This document shows, one piece after another, positions 27,781 to 37,949 of a stretch of 64,000 bases of DNA. The DNA is from Flavobacteriales bacterium (lineage in GTDB: Bacteria > Bacteroidota > Bacteroidia > Flavobacteriales_D > Crocinitomicaceae): contig CANFJL010000001.1 in assembly GCA_947447525.1 (NCBI GenBank), positions 310,001 to 374,000 on the forward strand, read 5' to 3'. How positions within the stretch are numbered: the first letter of the stretch is position 1; each line of letters begins with the position of its first letter. The translations under genes and the position numbers were made by a program. The notes beneath the pieces were generated by a model. It saw only the letters and a program-made list of their open reading frames with translations. It made no database searches and was not told the origin of the DNA.

Positions 27781-29970
27781 ATGAATGTTGTAAATGTGGA
27801 CCTTAAGGACGAGTTAAAGCGTTTTTTTGGTTTCAAGCAGTTTAAAGGGGAGCAGGAAAAAATCATTCAAAATGTTTTTTCGGGTAGAAATACCTTTGTT
27901 ATTATGCCAACAGGTGGCGGTAAATCTTTGTGTTATCAATTACCTGCTTTGGTATGTGAAGGAACAGCAATCATTGTTTCTCCGCTCATTGCCTTGATGA
28001 AGAATCAGGTAGATGCCATGCGACAGGTAAGTGATAGTGATGAAATTGCACATTTTTTAAATTCGTCACTTACAAAAGCGGATATATTAAAAGTAAAAAA
28101 AGACATTCAAGACGGAAAAACTAAAATGTTGTATGTTGCTCCTGAATCCTTGACTAAAAAAGAAAATATTGATTTTTTAACTTCAGTAAATATTTCCTTT
28201 TTTGCAATCGATGAAGCACATTGTATTTCTGAATGGGGTCATGATTTTAGACCCGAATATAGAAGATTGAGAGAGATTTTCGAGAAAATTTCTAATGTTC
28301 CCATTATTGCGCTTACTGCTACAGCAACCCCTAAAGTTCAACATGACATTCAGAAAAATTTGAATATGTTGGATGCTGATGTCTTCCAATCTTCTTTCAA
28401 TAGAGATAATTTATTCTATGAAATTCGTCCAAAGAAAGAGGTTGAAAAGCAAATCATTCGATATATAAAAGGGCATGCTGGAAAAAGTGGCATCATTTAT
28501 TGTCTTAGTCGCAAGAAGGTAGAGGAAATCGCTGAATTATTGCAAGTCAATGGGATTCAAGCCCTGCCCTATCATGCTGGATTGGACGCTGCATCAAGAG
28601 CAAAGCATCAAGATATGTTTTTGATGGAAGATGTTGATGTAATTGTAGCGACAATTGCTTTTGGAATGGGTATTGACAAACCAGATGTTCGCTATGTAAT
28701 TCATCATGATATTCCGAAATCTCTTGAAAGTTATTATCAGGAGACAGGTCGCGCTGGTCGTGATGGAGGAATTGGTGAGTGTATTGCTTTTTATAGCTAC
28801 AAGGATATTGAAAAATTAGAAAAATTCTTACAAGGAAAACCCATAACGGAGCAAGAAATTGGTCGACAATTACTCAATGAAATTGTTTCTTATGCTGAAA
28901 CTTCAGTATGCAGAAGAAAGTTCATTCTTCATTATTTCGGTGAAACTTTCGATGAGAAATTATGTGAGGAGCATTGTGATAATTGTAAAAATCCTCGCGA
29001 GAAAAGAGAAGGTGAAGAAAATGTATTACAATTGCTTGAAGCAGTGCTTTTACTTGATGAGACTCAAAAATCAAAGCATTATTGCGCCTATCTTTCCGGT
29101 AATGTAACTTCAGATATTAAAGCTTATAAGCACGATCAATTGCCAACATTTGGAGTAGGAAAAGAAAAAGACGAGCATTTTTGGAATGCTGTAATTCGTC
29201 AAGTTACTCTTGGAGGTTTGTTGTATAAGGATGTTGAAACTTTTGGTACTCTTAAATTAACAGATGCTGGAAATGCTTTCATCAAACATCCAACATCTTT
29301 TAAGTTACTGAAGGAGCATGATTTCTCAGGGACAGATGATGATGATTCCATTATTCAAACCGGAGGGAAAGAAGGTGTCTTTGATGAATTATTATATGGA
29401 CAATTAATTGATTTGAGAAAAACAATTGGAAAGCAAATGGAATTACCTCCTTTTGTTATTTTTCAAGAACCTTCTCTCAAGGATATGTGTTTCCAGTATC
29501 CAATAACACTTGATGAATTAACCCATATTCAAGGAGTGGGCACCGGGAAGGCACAGCGTTTTGGTGAACCTTTCGTGGCCCTGATCGCTGATTATGTTGA
29601 GCAACATTCAATTGAACGCCCCTTAGACATGGTGGTTAAGTCATTGGTTAATAAATCAGGACTTAAAGTTCAATTGATACAAAATATTGACAGGAAACTT
29701 CCATTGGAGGATATCGCGAAATCTCAAGGAAAAAATTTCAATGATATCCTAGATGAAATCGAGTCGATAGTTGCTTCCGGAACAAGAGTTAATATCAACT
29801 ATTATATCAATTCACTTTTAGATGCAGACAATCAAGAAGAGATCTTTGATTATTTTAATGGAGCCGAAACAGAAGACCTCATCACAGCCTATCACGAATT
29901 TGATGGATTGTATACTGAGGAGGAATTGCGATTGGTACGCATTCGCTATATGAGTGAAGTAGCGAATTAA
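27781..29970 (+). CDS. recQ: ATP-dependent DNA helicase RecQ
   Basis: 729 residues. The superfamily 2 helicase core has Walker A MPTGGGKSLCY at 42-52, DEAH at 144-147, and motif VI in QETGRAGRDG. The RecQ zinc-binding segment (CRRKFILHYFGE with EEHCDNC) follows, then an RQC winged helix, an HRDC domain (about 525-600, LTHIQGVGTGKA) and a C-terminal helix-turn-helix-like domain. It unwinds 3'-tailed DNA in recombination and fork repair. The 142-nt upstream gap has no exact TAnnTTTG box. The gene converges with the M1 peptidase gene 10 nt away. Confidence 0.95.
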   Translation: MNVVNVDLKDELKRFFGFKQFKGEQEKIIQNVFSGRNTFVIMPTGGGKSLCYQLPALVCEGTAIIVSPLIALMKNQVDAMRQVSDSDEIAHFLNSSLTKADILKVKKDIQDGKTKMLYVAPESLTKKENIDFLTSVNISFFAIDEAHCISEWGHDFRPEYRRLREIFEKISNVPIIALTATATPKVQHDIQKNLNMLDADVFQSSFNRDNLFYEIRPKKEVEKQIIRYIKGHAGKSGIIYCLSRKKVEEIAELLQVNGIQALPYHAGLDAASRAKHQDMFLMEDVDVIVATIAFGMGIDKPDVRYVIHHDIPKSLESYYQETGRAGRDGGIGECIAFYSYKDIEKLEKFLQGKPITEQEIGRQLLNEIVSYAETSVCRRKFILHYFGETFDEKLCEEHCDNCKNPREKREGEENVLQLLEAVLLLDETQKSKHYCAYLSGNVTSDIKAYKHDQLPTFGVGKEKDEHFWNAVIRQVTLGGLLYKDVETFGTLKLTDAGNAFIKHPTSFKLLKEHDFSGTDDDDSIIQTGGKEGVFDELLYGQLIDLRKTIGKQMELPPFVIFQEPSLKDMCFQYPITLDELTHIQGVGTGKAQRFGEPFVALIADYVEQHSIERPLDMVVKSLVNKSGLKVQLIQNIDRKLPLEDIAKSQGKNFNDILDEIESIVASGTRVNINYYINSLLDADNQEEIFDYFNGAETEDLITAYHEFDGLYTEEELRLVRIRYMSEVAN

Positions 29971-29980
29971 TCTAGCGCTT

Positions 29981-31933
29981 TTATTTTAACACTTCAGCGA
30001 TTGAATTCTTAGAAACTGCGTGATAATTAGATTTGCAGCCTTCAAATACTTCTTTCGCCCATTTTTTATCTGCTGGATTAATGCTCAAAGCCCGGTAAAT
30101 CGGCATTAAATATTTTCTCCTGCCTACCTTTGAAATGAATTTTTTAATTTCTGGTCTAAGTTTAGTCGTATTTCCTTTTTGAATATTCAATACCAACCAC
30201 TCCGTCAATATCTCACTGTTGTTCCAAGAACTAAAATGCATTGCATTGTCAGCTTTGTTTAATTGATCTATTGTGATATTATCGTCCAAATTTCTAATGA
30301 ATACTTGCCATTCCTGAACAATAAAATCATCTCGTTTGATCTGATCAACGACTTTAACTTTCTTCTTTTTACGCTTTCCTTTTATCTTTTGGTATACATA
30401 ATGAATCTTAGGTTCAAATACTGGTTGACCAGCGCTGAAATTCTGAGCCAACTCAGTCATGTTTTGTAAGCGCTTCGAAACAATTTTAACACAATTTTTA
30501 GGCAATCCTTCTTCATAAATCCACTCCTTATAATTGAATTTAATTTTGTTTGGATCTAATAATCGATCTTGTAAGATAGATTCAAATTGTTTACTGTTAA
30601 TCGTTTTGAATTTAAAAGATTCGAAATATGAATTTAAAAATTCATCTAATTGCGCTCTACCTACCTTAGCCTCTAAGGTTTTTAGAAAAAAAGCACCTTT
30701 TACATAGGCGATCTGAGTCATCCCATCGTCTGGATTTCTATTTTTTAATTTAAGGTGAAGTTTAGTGTCTTCGGGATGATCACCAGAAGAAATTTCTTTC
30801 ATTTCTTGTTGCATCTCAAAGAATTCAATTTCAGCAAGAATATCAGCGACTTCTTTACCATAAATCTCTTCCATGATGCGTTCTTCAAAGTAAACGGTAA
30901 ATCCTTCATTGAGCCAAAAATCATCCCATGAGTTATTGGTAACGAGGTTACCTGACCAAGAATGTGCTAACTCATGTGCTATAACTGAAACTAAACTTTT
31001 ATCGCCGGTTAATAGCGTGGGATTTGCAAAAGTCAATCTAGGATTTTCCATTCCTCCAAAAGGAAATGAATAGGGTAGTACCAGAACATCATACTGTCCC
31101 CATTGATATTTTCCATATAATTTTGAAGCCGCGTCCATCATTTTTGGAAGGGCATCAAATTCTTCGGCACAAGCATCAATTAACTCTTTTTCTGCATAAA
31201 CGCCTGTATTTCCTCCATAAGAATGATAAGCAATGTCTCCAACAGCTAAAGCAATAAGATAGGACGGTATGGCTTTTTCCATTGTGAAATTATAAATACC
31301 TGTAGTATTTTTTTTACTAGGATTTTTGGCACTCATTAAAGCGAGTAAATCGTTGGGTACTTTCACTTGAGCGGCATAAGTGAAACGATTGGAGGGTGAA
31401 TCTTGAACTGGAATCCAAGTTCTTGTCAGAATGGCTTGTCCTTGCGTATATAGAAAAGGTTTTGTTTTAGAACTAGTCATCGCAGTATCTAACCAATCTA
31501 ATGCTTCAGATGCCTTGGTAGTTTGATAGTAAATATTTACTTGATTAGTCTTTTTCGAAATGCTAACGATCAGTGGTTGTCCCAGAATAGAATCAGCATC
31601 CATTTTTCCAATCATGAAGTCAGTTTCTCTTTCATTTCCTTTAGGACCTAAGGTTACCTTTTTAATCTGTAAACCTTTGATGTCAAAAATAGCAGAACCA
31701 GTACCCTTATTGTTCATGGTATGTCGCGCTATACCATAGATGGTTTGATTGTTGAAATCTACATCTAATTCTAAGTCCAAATGAGTAGTGTTTATGCTGT
31801 CCAGATTGGAATAAGAGTGATCGTTGTAATTTGATTCAACTAAAGAATCCGTCGAGGAGTTATTCGATTCTTTCCTGTTTCTACAGGATGAAAATAAGAT
31901 TAGAAAACATAAACTAAAAAATAGAAGCTTCAT
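29981..31933 (-). CDS. M1 family metallopeptidase (lipoprotein aminopeptidase)
   Basis: 650 residues. A lipoprotein signal ends at LFSSC (Cys17), so it is anchored to a membrane outside the cytoplasm. The catalytic region has PFGGMENP at 291-298, the zinc motif HELAH at 320-324 and the third ligand Glu343 in WLNEGFTVYFEE. The domain order and C-terminal helical part resemble leukotriene-A4-hydrolase-like aminopeptidases. It should release N-terminal residues from peptides in the periplasm. It begins 1 nt after the stop of the secreted unknown gene, in a purB-led operon. Confidence 0.92.
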   Translation of the reverse strand: MKLLFFSLCFLILFSSCRNRKESNNSSTDSLVESNYNDHSYSNLDSINTTHLDLELDVDFNNQTIYGIARHTMNNKGTGSAIFDIKGLQIKKVTLGPKGNERETDFMIGKMDADSILGQPLIVSISKKTNQVNIYYQTTKASEALDWLDTAMTSSKTKPFLYTQGQAILTRTWIPVQDSPSNRFTYAAQVKVPNDLLALMSAKNPSKKNTTGIYNFTMEKAIPSYLIALAVGDIAYHSYGGNTGVYAEKELIDACAEEFDALPKMMDAASKLYGKYQWGQYDVLVLPYSFPFGGMENPRLTFANPTLLTGDKSLVSVIAHELAHSWSGNLVTNNSWDDFWLNEGFTVYFEERIMEEIYGKEVADILAEIEFFEMQQEMKEISSGDHPEDTKLHLKLKNRNPDDGMTQIAYVKGAFFLKTLEAKVGRAQLDEFLNSYFESFKFKTINSKQFESILQDRLLDPNKIKFNYKEWIYEEGLPKNCVKIVSKRLQNMTELAQNFSAGQPVFEPKIHYVYQKIKGKRKKKKVKVVDQIKRDDFIVQEWQVFIRNLDDNITIDQLNKADNAMHFSSWNNSEILTEWLVLNIQKGNTTKLRPEIKKFISKVGRRKYLMPIYRALSINPADKKWAKEVFEGCKSNYHAVSKNSIAEVLK

Positions 31934-31934
31934 T

Positions 31935-33506
31935 TCAATGTAATTTCATCATTCCAAAGCGTTCCTTTTTTCTAACGATACTGTACATTAAAACTTCATT
32001 CTTGGAATTATCATATTTAAATAACTTAGGCTTTACAATACTTGACAATTCTTTTGCAGTTGACATTACTTGTCTATTATCATTACCTGTTGCTATGTCT
32101 AATGATGTCAAAGCAACTACATTTTTGCGGTAAGATAAACTAAATCCATAAGGAGTATTCCCTTCTCTTATGTACTCACCTGTTTCAGCATAATTTTTTT
32201 TATTGTCATTAAAAATAAAACACAATTTTCCATTATCGATATAGCTAAAGTAAGAACTATATGGACCGTGATCGTTTATAGATACTTGAAACTTCGGAAT
32301 TCTTTTTTCCCATTCCATGTGTCCATCAACATTGATTTTGTAAGCAATAATGTCATTATAATAATAGTAATAGGTATAAGTTACAGCACCTGTTTTTGGA
32401 TCTGTTCTTCTTACTTCTCTTACATAATATTGTTCCATTGAACCAACAGTACTGCCATCAGGTAAAGTGTGTTGCGTACGAAGCGCATAACTATAAAGAT
32501 CAGGCGCTTTGGCTTTTCCTTTATTAGTTTTCTTTTCTAATTTTTCTTTTTGACGATCAGACCAATTTTCAGTAATTAAATTCACACTAAAGGGAACATA
32601 GGAATCAGAAAGAATTTTATCTGTTTTGGCATCATATTTCACAGAAATAATTCCATTAACGCCTGCTGCGTTACCACCATCTATTAAACCATAGGTACCA
32701 TTAATTGAAATTACTTCATCATCATTGGAAGTAATGCTTAGATTGCTTAGGCGCGATCTTTTTAAATTCAGGGGGTGTTCTACCATTTCATCTCCTTTCA
32801 CGCTATAAATATGGAAATCTTTGAAATAACTAAACACTTTCATTTTCCCTTTCTCATATTCACTTAAAGTTATGAAGTAGCTACCTTTATTCGTAATGTG
32901 ATGTTGTTCGACAGAAGACAATGAACCTTCAAAAGGAACTGTAATTTCTCCTTTTCCGATTTCCTTCATGCTTTCGTCAAATATCTTATATCCAAAAACA
33001 TCATTAGCTTCTTTCCTTCCAGGAATCTCATAAATCACACTTAGAAATTTATTGTTTAGTGATTTAATGATCGTGTAATTTGGTCTAGAATTAAATCTTT
33101 GTAATGAATAAGAAGCCAATTCATCTGCTGGACCAATGGCAGTCATGTCATCTCCATATTCTTGCATATAAAGAACTTTGTTCTCACGGTCTCCATCTGA
33201 AATTAACATTCTTAATTTTCCACCAAAAAAAGTAAGACATTCCAAATTCCCCATTCCACTAGCAGTATTGGTTTTGATTCTTACATTTTTAATCAATTGC
33301 AAGTTATCATATTGTTCCATTCTGTAACTGCTAAAAATACCACCACCGCTTACACGAAGTGTAAAAAATGCAGCATCCCCTTTTGGAATCATATCTAAAA
33401 GAAAACTATTAGTTTTTTGAAGGGAGCCCCATTCAACAATAGGCGCTTGTCCGAAAGCATTAATATTTAAGGCTAAAATAAGGAAGGATATAAATAAATG
33501 TTTCAT
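31935..33506 (-). CDS. Uncharacterised secreted protein of about 520 residues
   Basis: 523 residues with a signal peptide (MKHLFISFLILALNINAFGQ). The rest is rich in short strands with aromatic residues and resembles a beta-propeller-like or repeated-strand protein. A tyrosine run (YTYYYYYND) lies near residue 388. No named family is recognised. It sits between purB (10 nt upstream) and the M1 peptidase (1 nt downstream), so it may be made together with the peptidase and be exported to the periplasm. Confidence 0.75.
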   Translation of the reverse strand: MKHLFISFLILALNINAFGQAPIVEWGSLQKTNSFLLDMIPKGDAAFFTLRVSGGGIFSSYRMEQYDNLQLIKNVRIKTNTASGMGNLECLTFFGGKLRMLISDGDRENKVLYMQEYGDDMTAIGPADELASYSLQRFNSRPNYTIIKSLNNKFLSVIYEIPGRKEANDVFGYKIFDESMKEIGKGEITVPFEGSLSSVEQHHITNKGSYFITLSEYEKGKMKVFSYFKDFHIYSVKGDEMVEHPLNLKRSRLSNLSITSNDDEVISINGTYGLIDGGNAAGVNGIISVKYDAKTDKILSDSYVPFSVNLITENWSDRQKEKLEKKTNKGKAKAPDLYSYALRTQHTLPDGSTVGSMEQYYVREVRRTDPKTGAVTYTYYYYYNDIIAYKINVDGHMEWEKRIPKFQVSINDHGPYSSYFSYIDNGKLCFIFNDNKKNYAETGEYIREGNTPYGFSLSYRKNVVALTSLDIATGNDNRQVMSTAKELSSIVKPKLFKYDNSKNEVLMYSIVRKKERFGMMKLH

Positions 33507-33516
33507 GATAAATTTT

Positions 33517-34860
33517 TTAAATACCGGTATAATTTTGAGGTGTTATTTGCATTAATTCGTTTTTTACTTTCTCATTAACATCCAAAGATAAAATAAAACT
33601 TTGAACTTGATCTTTGTCAATTGGTTTATTCGTCCTTGTCAATTCTTTTAATAATTCATAAGGTTTTTGTACGCCTTCTCTTCTTAATATCGTTTGAATA
33701 GCCTCTGCTACGACAGCCCAATTTTGTTCTAAATCATGGTTGATCTTGTCTTTATTAATAAGGACTTTACTTAGACCATTTTGTAAAGACATATTAGCAA
33801 TGAGTGCATGTGCAATGGGTACGCCAATGGTTCTAAGGACTGTTGAATCGGTTAAGTCTCTTTGCAATCTAGAAACGGGTAGTTTGGCTGCAAGATGTTC
33901 AAAATGAGCATTGGCAATTCCAATATTACCTTCAGCATTTTCAAAATCTATAGGATTTACTTTGTGCGGCATTGCTGATGATCCAATTTCTCCTTCTTTC
34001 AAACGCTGTTTGAAGTAATCCATTGAAATATAAAGCCAGAAATCTCGAGAAAGATCTAAAAGTATCGTATTAATTCTTTTCATGGCATCAAATAAGGCAG
34101 CCATTTGATCATAATGTTCAATTTGTGTTGTAGTTTGACTTCTCTTAAGTCCTAAAACAGCATCAACAAAGTGATTCGAAAAATCTACCCAATTGATTTC
34201 AGGGAAAGCTAGATGATGTGCGTTAAAATTTCCTGTTGCCCCACCAAACTTCGCAGCCATCGGAATGGCCAATAAAGTATCGATTTGGATTTTCAATCGT
34301 TCAGAATACACAAGCATTTCTTTTCCAAGTCTCGTTGGTGAAGCAGGTTGACCATGCGTTCGAGCGAGCATTGGGATATTTTCCCATTCTTTAGAGTAAG
34401 TGTCCAATTGAACCACGATACGCATTAACGAGGGGAGGTAAACTGAATTTAGTGCTTCCTTTAAGGATAAGGGGATTGCAGTATTGTTTATATCTTGAGA
34501 AGTTAATCCAAAATGAATGTATTCTGAGAATTCATTCCAGTTTTCTGAATCAAATTTATTTTTTAAAAAATATTCAACTGCTTTAACATCATGATTGGTT
34601 GTTTTTTCAGTCTCTTTGATCCATAAAGCATCCTTTTCGGTAAAATTTGTACACCAAGAACGCATTAATTTCTTCCCTTCTTCTGTAAAGTTTTTAAGTC
34701 CTGGAAGCGGAATTTCACACAGCGCAATAAAATACTCAACCTCTACAAAAACTCGATATTTAATTAATCCATATTCTGAAAAGTAGGGTTGTAGGGCACT
34801 TGTCTTGGAGTGATAGCGTCCATCTATTGGTGAGATTGCGGTTAGCGCATTTAATTCCAT
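33517..34860 (-). CDS. purB: Adenylosuccinate lyase
   Basis: 447 residues of the fumarase/aspartase superfamily, starting MELNALTAISPIDGRY as in the long (E. coli-type) PurB. The signature GSSAMPHKVNPIDFEN holds the catalytic serine loop, and TSQDINNTA and ARTHGQPASPT supply other active-site residues. It cleaves SAICAR and adenylosuccinate, releasing fumarate in purine synthesis. It leads a minus-strand operon with the unknown secreted protein and the M1 peptidase. A TATCTTTG box lies 35 nt upstream of the start. Confidence 0.95.
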   Translation of the reverse strand: MELNALTAISPIDGRYHSKTSALQPYFSEYGLIKYRVFVEVEYFIALCEIPLPGLKNFTEEGKKLMRSWCTNFTEKDALWIKETEKTTNHDVKAVEYFLKNKFDSENWNEFSEYIHFGLTSQDINNTAIPLSLKEALNSVYLPSLMRIVVQLDTYSKEWENIPMLARTHGQPASPTRLGKEMLVYSERLKIQIDTLLAIPMAAKFGGATGNFNAHHLAFPEINWVDFSNHFVDAVLGLKRSQTTTQIEHYDQMAALFDAMKRINTILLDLSRDFWLYISMDYFKQRLKEGEIGSSAMPHKVNPIDFENAEGNIGIANAHFEHLAAKLPVSRLQRDLTDSTVLRTIGVPIAHALIANMSLQNGLSKVLINKDKINHDLEQNWAVVAEAIQTILRREGVQKPYELLKELTRTNKPIDKDQVQSFILSLDVNEKVKNELMQITPQNYTGI

Positions 34861-34894
34861 TTTACTTAAATTAAGATAATAGTCTTTAAGCCCT

Positions 34895-34902
34895 CAAAGA
34901 TA
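34895..34902 (-). promoter_or_regulatory. Minus-7 box (TATCTTTG) of purB
   Basis: Exact TAnnTTTG match on the minus strand, with a leader of roughly 30 nt to the ATG at 34860. Confidence 0.62.
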
Positions 34903-34944
34903 CAACGAAAGGAGCGAAAAATTAAAGAAATAGAGACTAAAGTT

Positions 34945-35754
34945 CTAAATAGCAACACGATGTTCTCTCAAAACATCATTTAGGGAAGTTTTTAGATCAG
35001 TAGATGCTTTTCTTTGTCCGATAATTAAGGCACAAGGCACTTGAAATTCACCAGCTGGAAATTTTTTGGAATAGGTACCAGGAATAACCACACTTCTTGG
35101 TGGAACATAACCTCTATATTCTTTATTTTCTGTATTGCTTACATCAATCACTTTAGTGGTACTTGTTAAGACCACATTAGCGCCTAGAACAGCTTCTTTT
35201 CCTACATGTGCTCCTTCCACTACGATACATCTAGATCCAATAAATGCGCCATCTTCAATGATTACGGGAGCTGCTTGAAGCGGTTCTAGTACACCACCAA
35301 TACCTACACCGCCACTTAAGTGAACATGTTTTCCAATTTGCGCGCAACTACCAACTGTTGCCCAAGTATCTACCATGGTTCCCTCATCTACAAAAGCGCC
35401 AATATTTACAAAAGAAGGCATTAAAATAACTGTAGGCGCAAGAAAGGCTCCATATCGAGCAATTGCTCCAGGAACAACGCGGACTCCTTGAGATTTAAAA
35501 TCTTTTTTAAGGTCCATTTTATCATAGAATTCAAATGGATTTACATCATACACTTCCATTTTTCGAATAGGAAAATACAAAACAACCGCTTTTTTAATCC
35601 ATTCATTGATCTGCCAGGTACCATCATCCTTAGGTTCAGCAACTCTAATTAAACCTTTGTCTAAAGATTCAATTACGGCTTCAATAGCTTTAATTGTAGA
35701 TGGATCACTGAGTAAATTACGATCTTCCCAAGCAGCTTCAATTATATTTTTCAT
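34945..35754 (-). CDS. dapD: Tetrahydrodipicolinate N-succinyltransferase
   Basis: 269 residues. A helical N-terminal domain is followed by a left-handed beta-helix of hexapeptide repeats (from about residue 100, e.g. GAFVDEGTMVDTWATVG) and a C-terminal extension, matching DapD in length and order. It uses succinyl-CoA to succinylate tetrahydrodipicolinate in the lysine/diaminopimelate pathway, which also feeds peptidoglycan. It has its own promoter box (TAACTTTG) and is not overlapped by neighbours. Confidence 0.94.
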   Translation of the reverse strand: MKNIIEAAWEDRNLLSDPSTIKAIEAVIESLDKGLIRVAEPKDDGTWQINEWIKKAVVLYFPIRKMEVYDVNPFEFYDKMDLKKDFKSQGVRVVPGAIARYGAFLAPTVILMPSFVNIGAFVDEGTMVDTWATVGSCAQIGKHVHLSGGVGIGGVLEPLQAAPVIIEDGAFIGSRCIVVEGAHVGKEAVLGANVVLTSTTKVIDVSNTENKEYRGYVPPRSVVIPGTYSKKFPAGEFQVPCALIIGQRKASTDLKTSLNDVLREHRVAI

Positions 35755-35771
35755 GTCTTAAATTCTATGCT

Positions 35772-35779
35772 CAAAGTTA
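35772..35779 (-). promoter_or_regulatory. Minus-7 box (TAACTTTG) of dapD
   Basis: Exact TAnnTTTG match on the minus strand, 17 nt upstream of the start at 35754. Confidence 0.62.
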
Positions 35780-35845
35780 AGAATACTAAGTAGTGTTAAC
35801 ATTACTTTTTTGTTAATTTCATAAGAAATTTTAATCTTCTTTTAA

Positions 35846-37198
35846 TCAGTCAGCGACTTTTCTAGCACGATGACCAAGTCTTTCAGAGTGGGGTACTAAA
35901 AGCAACAATAAAAATCCAGCGACAAAGAAGATAACCAATGCCAATATGGAACTTCTAATGTCTAAATATCCTTCAATGACTCCAAAAGTTAAAGTTCCAA
36001 TAGCCAAACCTATTTTTTCTGCCATATCAAAGAAACTGAAATAGGAGGTTAAATCATTTGTTTCAGGTAATAATTTGGCGTAAGTAGATCGAGAAACAGA
36101 TTGAATTCCACCCATAACCAAACCAACAACTGCCGCAGCGATATAGAATTGCCAAGGTTTGTAGACTAGGGAATAAACACATAGGCACAATCCAATCCAG
36201 ATTAAAATGGCCAAACCAATGGTCTTAATATTTCCAATTTTAGAAGAAAGTTTTGACATTAAAAAGGCACCTGCAATTCCTAGGAACTGTATGATTAAAA
36301 TGCTGATAATTAAATCTGCTGATTTGATGCCTCTTATTTCTTTATTAGCAAAAGCAACTGCCATTACCATGATGGTTTGTACAGCCATGTTGTACATGAA
36401 GTAGCTTGATAAAAAGCGTTTAAGTATTTTATTTTGTTGTATGTTTCGAAAGACCGCGGCCAATTCTTTAAATCCTGAGCTAAAAATATTCCCTCCTTTT
36501 TTAACTTCAGGGATTTTGGTTTTAGGTAGGTAATAAAAAGAATAGCTAGCAAAAGCAATCCACCAAATACTCACTAAGGGAAATGCAAATTTTATGGGAA
36601 TAGTTTTAGTGAAAACAGTTAAAACAAGTATTATGATGAGTAATATAGAACTTCCTAAATATCCCATTGAAAATCCTCTTGCGCTAATTTTGTCATGATC
36701 TTTATAATCTGCAATTTCAGGGAGATAAGAATTATAATAGACTAAACTTCCCCAGAATCCAATACTTGCGATGAAAAGTGGTAAAATACCAATCCCGAGT
36801 TCAAACGGAGTATAGTCAACTCCATGATTGTCCGCATTAAAAAAATAAAGTAGTCCGCTGGATACTGCTCCGGTGTAACAAAAAATCTGCATAAATAATT
36901 TCCGTCGTCCTCCCGCATCGGCAATACCAGAAAAGATAGGGGATAGAATCGCAACTACGATGTAAGAAAGACAAATTAGATAAGCATAAAATTCTGTGTT
37001 TTTAAATTCAAATCCAAAAAATGAAATAGTATCATAGATGGTTCGACCACTAACTGGATCTTTTATAGAAGTTTTAGTTTCAAATAAAATGGGGAAGATC
37101 GCAGAGCTAATAATTAATGGGTAAACTGAATTGGCCCAATCGTATAAGACCCATGCCTTGATAATTTTTTTATTCCCTTTAACTTCTATTTCATCCAT
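35846..37198 (-). CDS. MFS transporter, UMF1 (Atg22-like) family
   Basis: About 450 residues from the ATG at 37198; a longer frame begins with a TTG at 37207. There are about 12 hydrophobic segments. The UMF1/Atg22-type opening AWVLYDWANSVYPLI is near residue 15, with SGIADAGGRRK in the loop between helices 2 and 3 and QSVSRSTYAKLLPE in the second half. Family members include vacuolar amino-acid exporters in yeast; bacterial substrates are unknown. It sits alone between dapD and the divergent L,D-transpeptidase gene. Confidence 0.88.
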   Translation of the reverse strand: MDEIEVKGNKKIIKAWVLYDWANSVYPLIISSAIFPILFETKTSIKDPVSGRTIYDTISFFGFEFKNTEFYAYLICLSYIVVAILSPIFSGIADAGGRRKLFMQIFCYTGAVSSGLLYFFNADNHGVDYTPFELGIGILPLFIASIGFWGSLVYYNSYLPEIADYKDHDKISARGFSMGYLGSSILLIIILVLTVFTKTIPIKFAFPLVSIWWIAFASYSFYYLPKTKIPEVKKGGNIFSSGFKELAAVFRNIQQNKILKRFLSSYFMYNMAVQTIMVMAVAFANKEIRGIKSADLIISILIIQFLGIAGAFLMSKLSSKIGNIKTIGLAILIWIGLCLCVYSLVYKPWQFYIAAAVVGLVMGGIQSVSRSTYAKLLPETNDLTSYFSFFDMAEKIGLAIGTLTFGVIEGYLDIRSSILALVIFFVAGFLLLLLVPHSERLGHRARKVAD

Positions 37199-37319
37199 AT
37201 GCTGCAAATTATTTTTTTAAAACTACAAAAGGAAATTTAACCAAAGCGCAACTGAGGAATAATTTTTCATTGTTTATTTGTGAAGAGCATGTTTATTTAT
37301 TTTGTTAATTTGTAATGCC

Positions 37320-37940
37320 ATGAAATTCTTTATTTTTTCATTCTTAGTTTTCTTGTCGCTGCAGAGTTGCGCTTTTGATGCACCAACGAACGACATAGAG
37401 GCAGAAAAATCAAGGGAAGATTCACTTTTTTTTGCGAATAGATTAGCCTTAAAAATAAAAGAGGCGCATCAATATTTGAAAAACAATCCCTCATTTAACA
37501 AGCAATATATTTTCCTAATTGACATGAAAGTCAACTCGGGTAAGGCACGTTTGTTTGTTGTGGATTTAACAACAGATAGAATAGTTAGTAAAGGTTTAGT
37601 GGCCCACGGAAGTGGATCGAATACCTATGTTCGAGATAGCTTGATATTTAGTAATGTCCCTAACTCTTATAAAACTTCATTAGGAAAATATAAAATTGGA
37701 GCGTCCTATCCGGGTAGGTTCGGCAAATCATATAAACTTCATGGTTTAGATGCCTCGAATAGTAATGCATTTGATCGTTTCATTGTTTTGCATCGCTACT
37801 CCTGTGTCCCAGATGAGGAACAGTCTTATGAAATTTGTAATAGTTTGGGTTGTCCAATGGTTTCAGAAGCATATTTTGAAGTGCTTGACTCCTTTATTCA
37901 ACCATCTAAAAAGCCTCTGCTCTTAGAAATATTTTACTAA
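37320..37940 (+). CDS. L,D-transpeptidase catalytic-domain lipoprotein (YkuD_2 type)
   Basis: 206 residues from ATG 37320 (a TTG at 37302 is in frame but adds no useful sequence). A lipoprotein signal ends LQSC (Cys17). The catalytic domain has a histidine in KLHGLD and again in FIVLHRYS, and the probable catalytic cysteine in SLGCPMVS (about residue 178). This matches the murein L,D-transpeptidase catalytic family, which remodels peptidoglycan cross-links or tethers proteins to it. It is transcribed divergently from the MFS gene and convergently to the pentapeptide gene. Confidence 0.88.
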   Translation: MKFFIFSFLVFLSLQSCAFDAPTNDIEAEKSREDSLFFANRLALKIKEAHQYLKNNPSFNKQYIFLIDMKVNSGKARLFVVDLTTDRIVSKGLVAHGSGSNTYVRDSLIFSNVPNSYKTSLGKYKIGASYPGRFGKSYKLHGLDASNSNAFDRFIVLHRYSCVPDEEQSYEICNSLGCPMVSEAYFEVLDSFIQPSKKPLLLEIFY

Positions 37941-37949
37941 AAGGAAAAT

